DNA from: Oscillospiraceae bacterium | Lineage (GTDB): Bacteria; Bacillota; Clostridia; Oscillospirales; Oscillospiraceae | Assembly (NCBI GenBank): GCA_017469115.1 | Contig: JAFUGY010000009.1 | Coordinates: 1-38,080 of the forward strand | Direction of reading: 5' to 3' | Length of the DNA stretch: 38,080 nucleotides | Shown here: piece after piece, positions 7,708-15,868 of the stretch | Numbering within the stretch: the stretch's first letter is position 1 | Layout: every line of letters starts with the position of its first letter | Notes under the pieces: model-generated | Databases searched by the model: none | What the model was told of the DNA's origin: nothing | What the model saw: only the letters and a program-made list of their open reading frames with translations | Program-made: the position numbers and the translations under genes

Positions 7708-9081
7708 ATGGCCAGACAGAGAACCGTTTTCGTCTGTACAGATTGCGGAAACGAAACAGCAAACTGGGCGGGCCGCTGCCCCAAATGCGGATCCTGGAAT
7801 ACCCTGAAGGAAATCACCCCGGATGCTCAGCCCAGAGGAGGGCGGGTAAAGTCTTCTGCAGCACCTGCAGAGAGAAAACTGCCAAAAAAGATTTCCGAAC
7901 TGGATGTGACGGAGGAAATACGTTTCAGCACGGGTATCTCCGAGTTTGACAGAGTGCTCGGCGGCGGCGCGGTGGAAGGCTCGCTGGTTCTGGTGGGAGG
8001 TGCCCCGGGAATCGGCAAATCCACCATCCTGCTGCAGATGTGCGGGCAGGTCAGCGAAGAGAAAAAAATACTCTATGTGACGGGTGAAGAGAGTGAGAGA
8101 CAGCTGAAGCTCCGCGCCAATCGGCTGGGAGTTAACAGTAGCTCACTTTATGTACTGGCTGAGACGGATATCGGTTCCGTCATCAACTCGATTGATACCG
8201 TTCAGCCGGATCTCGTTATTCTTGATTCTATTCAGACGATTTCGGACTATGATAATGATTCTGCCCCCGGCAGCGTCAGCCAGGTGAAGGAATGCACCAT
8301 GCGTATTATGCGCGTGGCAAAAGAACGGGGCTTCACGGTCTTTATTGTGGGCCACGTCAATAAGGAAGGCAGCCTTGCCGGACCGAAAGTTCTGGAGCAC
8401 ATGGTGGACTGCGTGTTGTACTTTGAAGGAGAACAGAACACCGCTTTCCGCCTGCTGCGCGCTGCAAAAAACCGTTTCGGTTCCACCAATGAAATCGGCG
8501 TTTTTGAGATGAATGAAAGCGGACTTTCGTCGGTCGACAACCCGTCGGAAATGTTATTGTCCGGCAGGCCTGAGAACACACCGGGAACATGCGTCACCTG
8601 TATGATGGAGGGCTCACGCCCTCTGCTTGCCGAGATTCAGGCACTGCTGACGACAGGTGGATACAATGCATCGCGCCGCTGCAACGGTCTGGATTATAAC
8701 AGAGCTGCCATGCTACTGGCTGTTGTGGAAAAACGCGGCGGTCTCAGCGTAATCGGATGCGACACCTACATCAACGTGATCGGCGGGCTCACCCTGGATG
8801 AACCCTCTGCCGATCTGGCAACGGTGCTGGCAATTTGCTCCAGTTACCTGGATCGCCCCCTCGGGCAGGATCTTGCTGCCATCGGAGAAGTCGGCCTTTC
8901 GGGAGAAATCCGAAGCGTCAGCGCCATCAATCAACGGCTCTCTGAAATCGCGCGGCTCGGTTTTAAACGCTGTGTGATTCCGGCCCACATCAAAGGAGAG
9001 ATCAAAAAAATCACCGGTCTTGAAACAATCCCGGTGAAAAATGTGTATGATGCCATCCGTACGGTATTAAAGAAACAGTAA
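7708..9081 (+). CDS. radA: DNA repair protein RadA (Sms)
   Basis: RecA-like DNA helicase that drives branch migration in recombination intermediates. The N-terminal zinc finger uses C10, C13, C24 and C27. Walker A is GAPGIGKS (98-105) and the RadA-specific KNRFG motif is at 254-258. A C-terminal Lon-protease-like scaffold domain (about residues 285-457) is complete. The ATG at 7708 was chosen because AAAGGGA lies just upstream and the zinc finger starts straight after; an in-frame ATG at 7606 lies inside trmK. At 457 aa it has the usual length. It converges with the recombinase gene at 9097 with only 15 bases between stops. Confidence 0.96.
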   Translation: MARQRTVFVCTDCGNETANWAGRCPKCGSWNTLKEITPDAQPRGGRVKSSAAPAERKLPKKISELDVTEEIRFSTGISEFDRVLGGGAVEGSLVLVGGAPGIGKSTILLQMCGQVSEEKKILYVTGEESERQLKLRANRLGVNSSSLYVLAETDIGSVINSIDTVQPDLVILDSIQTISDYDNDSAPGSVSQVKECTMRIMRVAKERGFTVFIVGHVNKEGSLAGPKVLEHMVDCVLYFEGEQNTAFRLLRAAKNRFGSTNEIGVFEMNESGLSSVDNPSEMLLSGRPENTPGTCVTCMMEGSRPLLAEIQALLTTGGYNASRRCNGLDYNRAAMLLAVVEKRGGLSVIGCDTYINVIGGLTLDEPSADLATVLAICSSYLDRPLGQDLAAIGEVGLSGEIRSVSAINQRLSEIARLGFKRCVIPAHIKGEIKKITGLETIPVKNVYDAIRTVLKKQ

Positions 9082-9096
9082 TTTTCCCTGATAAGA

Positions 9097-10098
9097 TTAA
9101 TCATTCCCGTCATTTTGCGGTTTTTCATGTTTTCTGCGGCCGATCGGATTGGCCATGGCAGCTTCATGAAGAGCCGCATTGTCGATATGGGTGTAGATCT
9201 GGGTGGTGGAGAGGTTTGCATGGCCCAGTACTTCCTGCAGGGCTCTGGTGTCAACGCCGTTTTTCAGCATCAGAGTTGCCGCGGTATGGCGCAGCTTATG
9301 GGGAGAATAGCGGGAGGCATCCATCCCGGCTTCGAGGAGCTTTTTCTCCAGCATCTGCTCAATCCCTCTGGCACCGAATCTGCCGTTTTTCTGGCTGATA
9401 AACAGTGCATTTTTGGCATCCGCATGAATTTTGCCGTTGTCTCGCACCATCAGATAATCATCCAGTGCCTCCCGGCATCCTTCACCGAAATAGACGATTC
9501 GTTCTTTATTACCTTTTCCGAGGACACGAACGTGATCTTCGTAAACATCCGTGAGATTTAAAGATACCAATTCCGAAATTCGTAACCCACAGGACATAAA
9601 AAGCATTAAAATCGCGTAATCCCGGTACATATAGGAACCTTTACAGGAATTGAGCAGTTTTTCACATTCCGATTCTTCCAGATATTTCGGCAAGGAAGCT
9701 TTGCGCTTCGGCATGTCAAGCTCCTGGCAGATGTTATGATCGAGCAGATGGCGTTTGACCGTCAGATAGTTGAAAAAGGATTTCACCGACGAGGTACGCC
9801 TGCAGCGGCTGGCTGCAGAAAGAGAACCTTGTTTGTCCGGAGAAAAGGATTGGTATCGATACAGTTCTTCAATCCGGATTTTTTCGATGAAATCCAGATC
9901 TACATCCATGATATCAATTTCATCGAACGGAACGGAAGCATCCACAAGATGACGGCGCCGCTTGAGAAAACGGAACAGTATTTTTAGATCAGTATAATAA
10001 GCCATAACGGTTTTATCAGAATGGCCGCGCACGGTGGAATGGTATTCGAGAAATTCCATCAGAAGATCCGGGGCATCCTGAATGGTATCGAGCGTCAT
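9097..10098 (-). CDS. XerC/XerS-like tyrosine recombinase
   Basis: A 333-aa recombinase with the full catalytic set: R173 (CGLRISEL), K195 (GKGNKER), H267 and R270 (HKLRHTA), H293 (GHANLSTTQIY) and Tyr302. The N-terminal domain carries about 30 more residues than XerC (acidic insert at about 55-90), as in single-recombinase XerS proteins and a clostridial XerC-like group. Start chosen at 10098 because TTGGAGGTG lies upstream; an in-frame ATG at 10143 overlaps the -10 box. It has its own promoter and, just beyond it, a dif-like palindrome. Either the XerD partner or a dedicated element recombinase is possible; no element boundaries are seen. Confidence 0.85.
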   Translation of the reverse strand: MTLDTIQDAPDLLMEFLEYHSTVRGHSDKTVMAYYTDLKILFRFLKRRRHLVDASVPFDEIDIMDVDLDFIEKIRIEELYRYQSFSPDKQGSLSAASRCRRTSSVKSFFNYLTVKRHLLDHNICQELDMPKRKASLPKYLEESECEKLLNSCKGSYMYRDYAILMLFMSCGLRISELVSLNLTDVYEDHVRVLGKGNKERIVYFGEGCREALDDYLMVRDNGKIHADAKNALFISQKNGRFGARGIEQMLEKKLLEAGMDASRYSPHKLRHTAATLMLKNGVDTRALQEVLGHANLSTTQIYTHIDNAALHEAAMANPIGRRKHEKPQNDGND

Positions 10099-10127
10099 GA
10101 AAACACCTCCAAGGATTCGGTGTTGAC

Positions 10128-10156
10128 ATAATACCACATTCATATCTTTTTTTCAA
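10128..10156 (-). promoter_or_regulatory. Promoter of the XerC-like gene
   Basis: On the - strand, TTGAAA (10156-10151) and TATTAT (10133-10128) are separated by 17 bases, about 30 bases before the chosen start. Confidence 0.7.
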
Positions 10157-10160
10157 GTAT

Positions 10161-10192
10161 AAATCTCGTTAAATCTGTATTATGCGAGATTT
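10161..10192 (-). repeat. dif-like two-armed palindrome next to the recombinase promoter
   Basis: AAATCTCG (10161-10168) pairs with CGAGATTT (10185-10192). Read as a Xer site, bases 10163-10190 give an 11-bp arm ATCTCGTTAAA, a 6-bp centre TCTGTA, and an 11-bp arm TTATGCGAGAT. The inner TTATG of the right arm equals the XerD-arm core of the E. coli and B. subtilis dif sites. The palindrome lies 4 bases upstream of the recombinase -35 box, so an operator role is the main alternative. Confidence 0.5.
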
Positions 10193-10288
10193 TATGGATT
10201 CCGGAAAAAGAGCAGCTCAGAGAAAGTTTTTCCTGTCCTGCCCTTTTCAACGTTCCGGTTTTGAATAGGATGACCGGCGCAGTCGTCT

Positions 10289-12007
10289 TTATTTATTGAA
10301 AAAGATTTTGAAAAGAGATTTTGTGGTGACGCGGTTTGCGTTCATTACCGTAGCGAATGCAGCCGCCATGTCTACGGATATCGAAATCCAGAGATTGCTG
10401 TAACCGATCAGGCTCAGAAACACCAGCAGCGCTTTGATACCGAAAGCCAGAATGGTATTCTCCATTGCAATTTCACGAATACGGCGTGAGAGCGAAAACA
10501 AAGACGGAATTGACATGAAAAACTGCGGGAGTGTTGCGGCATCCGCATCATCGATGTTTTCCCCTACCCTGATCTCCACATCCGCAACGCTTCGCTCATC
10601 AAAGGTTACAGAGCGAACACAGAGAGTTTTGATGTTGTTTGCCTGACAGATTTCATTGATCAAGCCAAGACGATTTTCTGTACTTACGCCGGCAAAAACA
10701 TCGTCAAAATCTGATTTTGATGAAAAATCAGAAACTTCTTCAGCACTTTCAGAGCTTAAAAGGACACAGCGGTTCACGCCGGAAAAGCGCATATCGTGCA
10801 CAAGATCGGAAACATCCTCTTCCCTGCCTTCCGAGAGAAGGATTTTTCCTCCGTACCGGCCGGCAAAATAGAGATAATAGGGTATTCCCTTTTCTTCGCC
10901 GGATTCCGGCGGATTGATGCCCATACCGTTGAGGTAAGAACGCGTCCCGAAATAACCCTGACTCCCGTTGATCACCGCTTCTACGCCGCCCGGTGCTTCG
11001 GAAAAATCGGAAATCAGCTCCGGCATCATGCGGGAATCGGTGCTGTCCAGAATCGTAAGGGCGAAAGACTGCTCGGAACCGTTCAGAAGATGCCGGACAA
11101 GCATGAGAAAGGTATTGTCATCCAGGCCGGAAGAAGAATAAGAAAGGATTCTGGCAGGCTCCGGTTCCGGAAAACAGGATTTTTCCAGGATGACGGTTTT
11201 GGTGCCATCCAGTTGCTCCAGGTCGGAGGCACGGCGAAATACGGTGCCGTTCACAGCGGCCTGGCCAAGGCTGACTCTGCCGATCACCGGCATCCCGACA
11301 AGAATGGAATACGGCGTCAGAATCACGATCATGGTAATGGCACGGTGAATAGCCACCCGGATGTTATAGTGCATCAAGCCGGCCATAATCAATGCCAGCA
11401 CAACGGCGGCAGCCATGGCCATCAGGAAAACGGGTCTGACGCTGCTTTCAATCACGGAAGCAATGCGGATTTCCGGTGCGTCTTCCCCACGAAATTCTTC
11501 CTGCGCCAGAAAACGAAGGTTCTCTTCCCTGCTGTCAATCCTGTCCAGAATTGCGTTGCTGTTTCTCTCGGCAACCAATGTGACGACCATTTTCAGCGCC
11601 TGAAAGAGAATGATGAGCGCAAGCCCTTCCACTCCAAATCCGATGGGAAACGAAGCAAGCGCTGCAAAGAGGACAACAAGAGAGCTCTCTGTGAAATCAC
11701 GCTGCAAAGCAGAGCGATAGGCAGTGATTGCAAGGTCATAACCGGAAATTGCACAGCCGGCAAGAAGCAGAAGCACGTCGGCATAGGACGGAAGCGTGCT
11801 GATCAAAACAAAGGCAAAAATGGCAGCAGAAACCGCAAGGCGAAAAATCAGCAGCTCATAATTGTGAAAACTGGAAGCTTCTCTGTTCAGAGAAGCTTCC
11901 TTCTTTTTTCTGCGTGATTTTTCAGGCCGTTCCGCTGCCTCATCGCCGGATCTCCGCCGTTTTTTCGGGGGATCCATCGCAACGAAAAAGGAGCGGTTTT
12001 TGCTCAT
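10289..12007 (-). CDS. Degenerate P-type (heavy-metal) ATPase-like membrane protein
   Basis: A 572-aa protein with a basic N-terminus (about residues 11-37 rich in Lys/Arg) followed by a P1B-ATPase-like membrane layout. The LLLLAGCAISGYD and FPIGFGVEGLALIILFQ stretches match CadA/ZntA helices 2-4, and the end (NTILAFGIKALLVFLSLIG, then VDMAAAFATVMNANR) matches their last helices. Every catalytic motif is lost: the metal-site CPC is TPY (231-233), DKTGT is EKSCF (275-279), TGD and GDGxND are unrecognisable, and about 90 residues for the actuator domain are missing. Pumping is unlikely; a regulatory or structural role is inferred. Start chosen 10 bases after the fba stop (coupling); no clear ribosome site. 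A cleaner alternative start is not visible. Confidence 0.7.
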   Translation of the reverse strand: MSKNRSFFVAMDPPKKRRRSGDEAAERPEKSRRKKKEASLNREASSFHNYELLIFRLAVSAAIFAFVLISTLPSYADVLLLLAGCAISGYDLAITAYRSALQRDFTESSLVVLFAALASFPIGFGVEGLALIILFQALKMVVTLVAERNSNAILDRIDSREENLRFLAQEEFRGEDAPEIRIASVIESSVRPVFLMAMAAAVVLALIMAGLMHYNIRVAIHRAITMIVILTPYSILVGMPVIGRVSLGQAAVNGTVFRRASDLEQLDGTKTVILEKSCFPEPEPARILSYSSSGLDDNTFLMLVRHLLNGSEQSFALTILDSTDSRMMPELISDFSEAPGGVEAVINGSQGYFGTRSYLNGMGINPPESGEEKGIPYYLYFAGRYGGKILLSEGREEDVSDLVHDMRFSGVNRCVLLSSESAEEVSDFSSKSDFDDVFAGVSTENRLGLINEICQANNIKTLCVRSVTFDERSVADVEIRVGENIDDADAATLPQFFMSIPSLFSLSRRIREIAMENTILAFGIKALLVFLSLIGYSNLWISISVDMAAAFATVMNANRVTTKSLFKIFFNK

Positions 12008-12017
12008 AAAGTCAAAC

Positions 12018-12986
12018 TTATGCCTTTCCGTCGGAACCGAGGACGTAAAGAATCTTGTGAGCAACCATGTCTTTGACTGCCTGGCGTGCCGGCTTGAGAT
12101 ACTGGCGCGGGTCAAAGTGATCCGGATGCTCTGCAAAGTACTTGCGGATGTTACCCGTCATGGCAAGGCGAATATCGGAGTCGATATTAATCTTGCAGAC
12201 AGCGAGCTTAGCAGCTTCGCGGAGCTGATCCTCAGGAATGCCGATTGCATCAGGCATATGGCCGCCGTAAGTGTTGACCATCTTGACGAATTCCTGGGGA
12301 ACGGAAGAAGAGCCGTGCAGAACAATCGGGAATCCGGGCAGACGCTTGATGCACTCCTTCAGAACGTCGAAACGGAGGGGAGGCGGAACAAGAATACCGT
12401 CTGCATTGCGGGTGCACTGAGCAGGCGTGAATTTGTAAGCGCCGTGAGAAGTGCCGATTGCGATGGCCAGAGAGTCACATCCGGTTCTGGTGACGAATTC
12501 TTCCACTTCGTCCGGATGCGTGTAGGACTCCTTCCCTGCTTCGACGGAAACTTCATCTTCCACACCGGCAAGAGTGCCAAGCTCGGCTTCAACAACAACA
12601 CCGTGGTCGTGAGCATATTCCACAACCTGTCTCGTGAGGGCAATATTGTCTTCAAAAGACTTGGAGGAAGCGTCAATCATTACAGAGGTAAATCCGCCGT
12701 CAATGCAGGATTTGCAGAGTTCAAACGTATCGCCGTGGTCAAGATGCAGTGCGATGGGGATTTCGGGGTTGAGCTCAACAGCTGCCTCAACAAGCTTTAC
12801 CAGATAGGTGTGGTTGGCATAAGCACGGGCGCCTTTGGAAACCTGAAGAATAACCGGGCTTTTCAGTTCGCCTGCAGCTTCAGTGATGCCCTGAACGATT
12901 TCCATGTTGTTGACATTGAAAGCGCCGACTGCATATCCGCCGTCATAGGCCTTTGCAAACATCTCTTTTGTAGTTACGAGTGCCAT
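12018..12986 (-). CDS. fba: Class II fructose-1,6-bisphosphate aldolase
   Basis: Zinc-dependent cleavage of fructose-1,6-bisphosphate to DHAP and glyceraldehyde-3-phosphate in glycolysis. The HLDHGDT motif supplies catalytic Asp83 and zinc ligand His84; further zinc ligands are His181 (GTSHGAYKF) and His224 (VLHGSS). KINIDSD (265-271) is the phosphate/DHAP site. Length 322 aa is in range. TAAGGAG sits before the ATG and a near-perfect promoter lies upstream. It is divergent from pfp, so two consecutive glycolytic steps share one 156-bp control region. The degenerate ATPase gene follows 10 bases after its stop. Confidence 0.96.
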   Translation of the reverse strand: MALVTTKEMFAKAYDGGYAVGAFNVNNMEIVQGITEAAGELKSPVILQVSKGARAYANHTYLVKLVEAAVELNPEIPIALHLDHGDTFELCKSCIDGGFTSVMIDASSKSFEDNIALTRQVVEYAHDHGVVVEAELGTLAGVEDEVSVEAGKESYTHPDEVEEFVTRTGCDSLAIAIGTSHGAYKFTPAQCTRNADGILVPPPLRFDVLKECIKRLPGFPIVLHGSSSVPQEFVKMVNTYGGHMPDAIGIPEDQLREAAKLAVCKINIDSDIRLAMTGNIRKYFAEHPDHFDPRQYLKPARQAVKDMVAHKILYVLGSDGKA

Positions 12987-13054
12987 ATTTTTTCTCCTTA
13001 CATGAAAAAATTTGAAATTTTGTGAAAATCACATCTTTACAAAATCGCTTAAAT

Positions 13055-13083
13055 ATTATATCCTTTTTTTGCTCTATATTCAA
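13055..13083 (-). promoter_or_regulatory. Promoter of fba
   Basis: On the - strand, TTGAAT (13083-13078) and TATAAT (13060-13055) have a 17-base spacer. The pfp promoter on the opposite strand must overlap this AT-rich region, but I could not pick one out. Confidence 0.75.
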
Positions 13084-13142
13084 TAAAAAAGAACATAGAA
13101 AAAAGAAATTTTTTAAAACATTTCATTTCGGAGGTTGAATCA

Positions 13143-14387
13143 ATGAGTGAAAAATTAGTCGGTGCATGCATTTTCGGACAAAGCGGTGGTCCGACGTCTG
13201 TCATCAATGCCAGCGCTTACGGTGTCATCCGTGCCGCTCTCGATGCGGAAGAGATTACCCATGTCTATGGGGCAGCCCACGGCATCAAGGGTGTTCTGGA
13301 TGACAAACTTTATGTGATGGAAGAGGAAGATCCGGAAGAGCTCCGTCTCCTTCTCAACACACCGTCATCCGAGCTTGGCAGCTGCCGCTACAAGATTGCC
13401 GATCCCGATGTGGATGACACCGATTACAAACGGATTCTTGAGATCTTCAAAAAGTACAACGTCCGCTATTTCTTCTATAACGGCGGAAATGATTCGATGG
13501 ATACCTGCAACAAGATCTCCAAGTATATGCAGAAGGTCGGCTATGAGTGCCGCGTTAACGGCGTTCCGAAGACCATCGACAATGACCTCTTCGGCACGGA
13601 CCACTGCCCGGGATTTGCAAGCGCTGCCAAATACATTGCCACATCCTGCATGGAAATCAACAAGGACGCCCGCGTTTACGACACCGGCATGGTGACCATC
13701 GTTGAGATTATGGGCCGTCACGCAGGTTGGCTTGCTGCAAGCGCCGCTCTCGCAACGGAATTCGGTTCCGGCCCGGATCTGATTTATCTCCCGGAGACGG
13801 ATTTCGTCATGGATAACTTCCTTGCCGACGTTGAGAGAATCTACAAGGAAACCGGTAAGGTCCTCGTGGCAGTTTCTGAAGGCATCCACTATGCCGACGG
13901 CAGCTTCGTCTCCGAAGCCAAGACCTCTGCCACTGACGGGTTCGGCCATGCTCAGCTTGGCGGTCTTGCCACCCTTCTGGCAGAAGTAGTCAAGAATAAG
14001 CTCGGATGCAAAGTCCGCGGTGTGGAGCTGAGCCTTCTGCAGCGCTGCGGCGCCCATCTCGCTTCCGCTACCGATATTCAGGAAGCACAGGCCGCGGGTG
14101 CACAGGCTGTCAAGGCAGCTCTGGAAGGCATCACCGACAAGATGGTTGCTTTTGAGCGCTCAACCGATGAAAACGGCAACTACGTCTGCGGCATGAAGCT
14201 CATTCCGCTCTCCGATGTTGCAAACTATGAGAAGAAAGTTCCTCTCGAATGGATCAATGATACTCATAACGGTGTAAAGCATGAATTCATTGATTACGTT
14301 CTCCCGCTGATCCAGGGTGAACCGGAGCTCCCGAGAGAGCATTCTCTCCCCCGCTACGCAAAGCTCAAGAAAGTGCTCGCAAAATAA
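13143..14387 (+). CDS. pfp: Pyrophosphate-dependent 6-phosphofructokinase
   Basis: Phosphorylates fructose-6-phosphate using PPi, reversibly, in glycolysis. Motifs: FGQSGGPTSVINAS (11-24), GGNDS (114-118), PKTIDND (142-148) and MGRHAGW (190-196). The Asp after GGN and the Lys of PKTIDND mark PPi rather than ATP use, because ATP enzymes read GGDGS and PGTIDND. It has Asn where many PPi enzymes have the first Asp (GGDDS); I recall this GGNDS form from other long PFPs. At 414 aa it fits the non-allosteric PFP group. GGAGG lies 8 bases upstream. Codons end mostly in C, as in a highly expressed gene. Confidence 0.93.
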   Translation: MSEKLVGACIFGQSGGPTSVINASAYGVIRAALDAEEITHVYGAAHGIKGVLDDKLYVMEEEDPEELRLLLNTPSSELGSCRYKIADPDVDDTDYKRILEIFKKYNVRYFFYNGGNDSMDTCNKISKYMQKVGYECRVNGVPKTIDNDLFGTDHCPGFASAAKYIATSCMEINKDARVYDTGMVTIVEIMGRHAGWLAASAALATEFGSGPDLIYLPETDFVMDNFLADVERIYKETGKVLVAVSEGIHYADGSFVSEAKTSATDGFGHAQLGGLATLLAEVVKNKLGCKVRGVELSLLQRCGAHLASATDIQEAQAAGAQAVKAALEGITDKMVAFERSTDENGNYVCGMKLIPLSDVANYEKKVPLEWINDTHNGVKHEFIDYVLPLIQGEPELPREHSLPRYAKLKKVLAK

Positions 14388-14406
14388 GACCCTTTCCTGA
14401 TTTCAG

Positions 14407-14437
14407 ACCTGCCTTACATCCGTGAGGCAGGTTTTTT
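14407..14437 (+). terminator. Intrinsic terminator after pfp
   Basis: An 11-bp stem (14407-14417 with 14422-14432) has a 4-base loop and a T run to 14437. Confidence 0.9.
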
Positions 14438-14461
14438 GAATTTGGATTAATGGATTTCAGT

Positions 14462-15004
14462 TTAGGATCTTCTTCTTTTGATGAATTGGAAAAGAGCATA
14501 GATTCCGTAACCGATCACAACTCCCGCTGTGTTTAAGATCAGGTCATCGATGTCGGATGCCCGCACGCTGAAAGGCAATTGCAGAATTTCAATGCAGAGA
14601 GAAAGCCCGGCTCCTGCGAGAAGCACTTTTCCGAACGTGTTGAGCTGTTTGTAAACAACCGGTAAAACAATCCCACTCGGAATAAACATGGCCACATTCC
14701 CGATGATATTCAGATAAAAGTCTTTCCTTCTGGCAAAATCAGAAAGATGCACAAAAGGAGTCCAATTGATCCAGAACGGAAACACTGCTGAAGGATTGAA
14801 TAGCAGAGGACGGACATGACCATTCACAAGGGACATTGGGAAAAAAGTAAAACGGATGATAACTGCCAGATTGATATACATGAGCAGAAGGACCGCTTCC
14901 CTCTTCCAGTCGATTCTTTTTTGCTGAAGCCAAACGACAATTCGGCATAAGATCCAGACCGCTGTGAAAATACCCTCGGTCAAAAGAAATGGAATTTTAA
15001 TCAT
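14462..15004 (-). CDS. VanZ family membrane protein
   Basis: A 180-aa integral membrane protein with about four or five helices. The family signature is clear: FYLNIIGNVAMFIPSG in the middle, then IEILQLPF and ASDIDDLILNTAGVVIGY near the C-terminus (Asp/Asn-rich loop before the last helix). VanZ-like proteins are linked to glycopeptide tolerance in some species, but most members, including chromosomal stand-alone ones like this, have no known function. AGGAGA lies 8 bases upstream. No van genes are nearby, so resistance should not be inferred. Confidence 0.88.
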   Translation of the reverse strand: MIKIPFLLTEGIFTAVWILCRIVVWLQQKRIDWKREAVLLLMYINLAVIIRFTFFPMSLVNGHVRPLLFNPSAVFPFWINWTPFVHLSDFARRKDFYLNIIGNVAMFIPSGIVLPVVYKQLNTFGKVLLAGAGLSLCIEILQLPFSVRASDIDDLILNTAGVVIGYGIYALFQFIKRRRS

Positions 15005-15136
15005 GGAATCTCCTGTCAGAACGAATTTTATCGCTGTAAGTCCATTCGTCTTAAAACGATTATAATCCTACCTCCCATATCTTGTAAAGAAGAACCATCT
15101 AAACGATCCTTGCTGCCCTGATTATAAAAGCAGAAG

Positions 15137-15165
15137 TGGACAGCCTAACGAAACTATGGTATGAT
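15137..15165 (+). promoter_or_regulatory. Promoter of the lipoprotein gene
   Basis: TGGACA (15137-15142) and TATGAT (15160-15165) are separated by 17 bases, 37 bases before the start codon. Confidence 0.55.
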
Positions 15166-15202
15166 AAAAAACATCTTTCATAGAACGGAAAAGGAGAAAC
15201 GG

Positions 15203-15769
15203 ATGAAAAGAATTTCGGCTTTTCTGCTTTTCATGTTGCTGCTTCTGCTCTCCGCCTGCGGGAAGGAGGAGCCGAAGCAGGAAACGCTTGTGAACTGGAC
15301 GCTCCCGGATGTGACTTCTTTCGAAGAAAGCTATACTTCTGAAAAAGAAACCGTTGCAGCAGAGAGCGAAAAAGAAGAGGAACAGAATACCCGCTGGAAG
15401 CCCCACGGCGTTTACACCTACGTTTATGGGGCAAGCGGAGAGAACGGAAGCTGGTCAACGGCGCTGTTTAAAATTGCAACGGTGGACTATGAGAAGCGTT
15501 GTGCCGTCGTCACGTATACGGTAAAAGACAACTACGGTTACTCCCTTGCACAGCAGGAGGAAAAGAATCCGAACAGGGATGATTACTTCTTTGAATCAGG
15601 CGGGGAGAAGGTAGTCGGGCTGGAGGAAAAGGAAGAAGCTGACGGATCGAGAACCGTAATCCTCTATCTCTCCAAGAAACATGCGCTTGAGTTTACAGGC
15701 AGCGGACGCATTGAACAGGCAAAATACCGGTTTGCCAACCATACTTATCGATTGAAATATGAAGGGTAA
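15203..15769 (+). CDS. Putative lipoprotein of unknown function
   Basis: A 188-aa exported protein. The signal peptide is KRISAFLLFMLLLLLSAC with lipobox LSAC, so Cys19 should be lipidated and membrane anchored. A Glu/Lys/Ser-rich linker (about residues 20-65) is followed by a small beta-rich domain with many Tyr and Gly residues (YTYVYGASGENGSW, YTVKDNYGYSLAQQEE). I recognise no family. Start set at the ATG with AAGGAG just upstream; an earlier in-frame ATG at 15161 would place charged residues before the signal. It is divergent from vanZ and convergent with the membrane protein gene at 15869. Confidence 0.75.
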   Translation: MKRISAFLLFMLLLLLSACGKEEPKQETLVNWTLPDVTSFEESYTSEKETVAAESEKEEEQNTRWKPHGVYTYVYGASGENGSWSTALFKIATVDYEKRCAVVTYTVKDNYGYSLAQQEEKNPNRDDYFFESGGEKVVGLEEKEEADGSRTVILYLSKKHALEFTGSGRIEQAKYRFANHTYRLKYEG

Positions 15770-15795
15770 TCTCCTTTCTTTCCTGTGCATAAAGA

Positions 15796-15831
15796 AAAAT
15801 CCGCCGGACGGTTTGACGTTCAGCGGATTTT
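15796..15831. terminator. Bidirectional terminator between convergent genes
   Basis: AAAATCCGC (15796-15804) pairs with GCGGATTTT (15823-15831). The - strand copy is followed by TTTTTC, better than the + strand tail. It serves the lipoprotein (+) and the membrane protein (-). Confidence 0.7.
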
Positions 15832-15868
15832 GTCTTCGTTGTCCGGTTTCGCCTGATAAGCGTAAAGG

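Noticed and set aside
10203..10233. GGAAAAA/TTTTTCC inverted repeat as a terminator of the degenerate ATPase gene
   Set aside because: The stem is weak and A/T based, and it is not followed by a clear T run beyond its own arm.
10796..11917. + strand open frame opposite the degenerate ATPase gene
   Set aside because: It has a His/Asn/Lys-rich composition with no motif, while the - strand frame has clear membrane helices matching a known fold.
14462..15004. VanZ gene as a sign of glycopeptide resistance
   Set aside because: No vanA/B/H/X/Y/R/S gene is near; lone VanZ-family genes are common in Clostridia.
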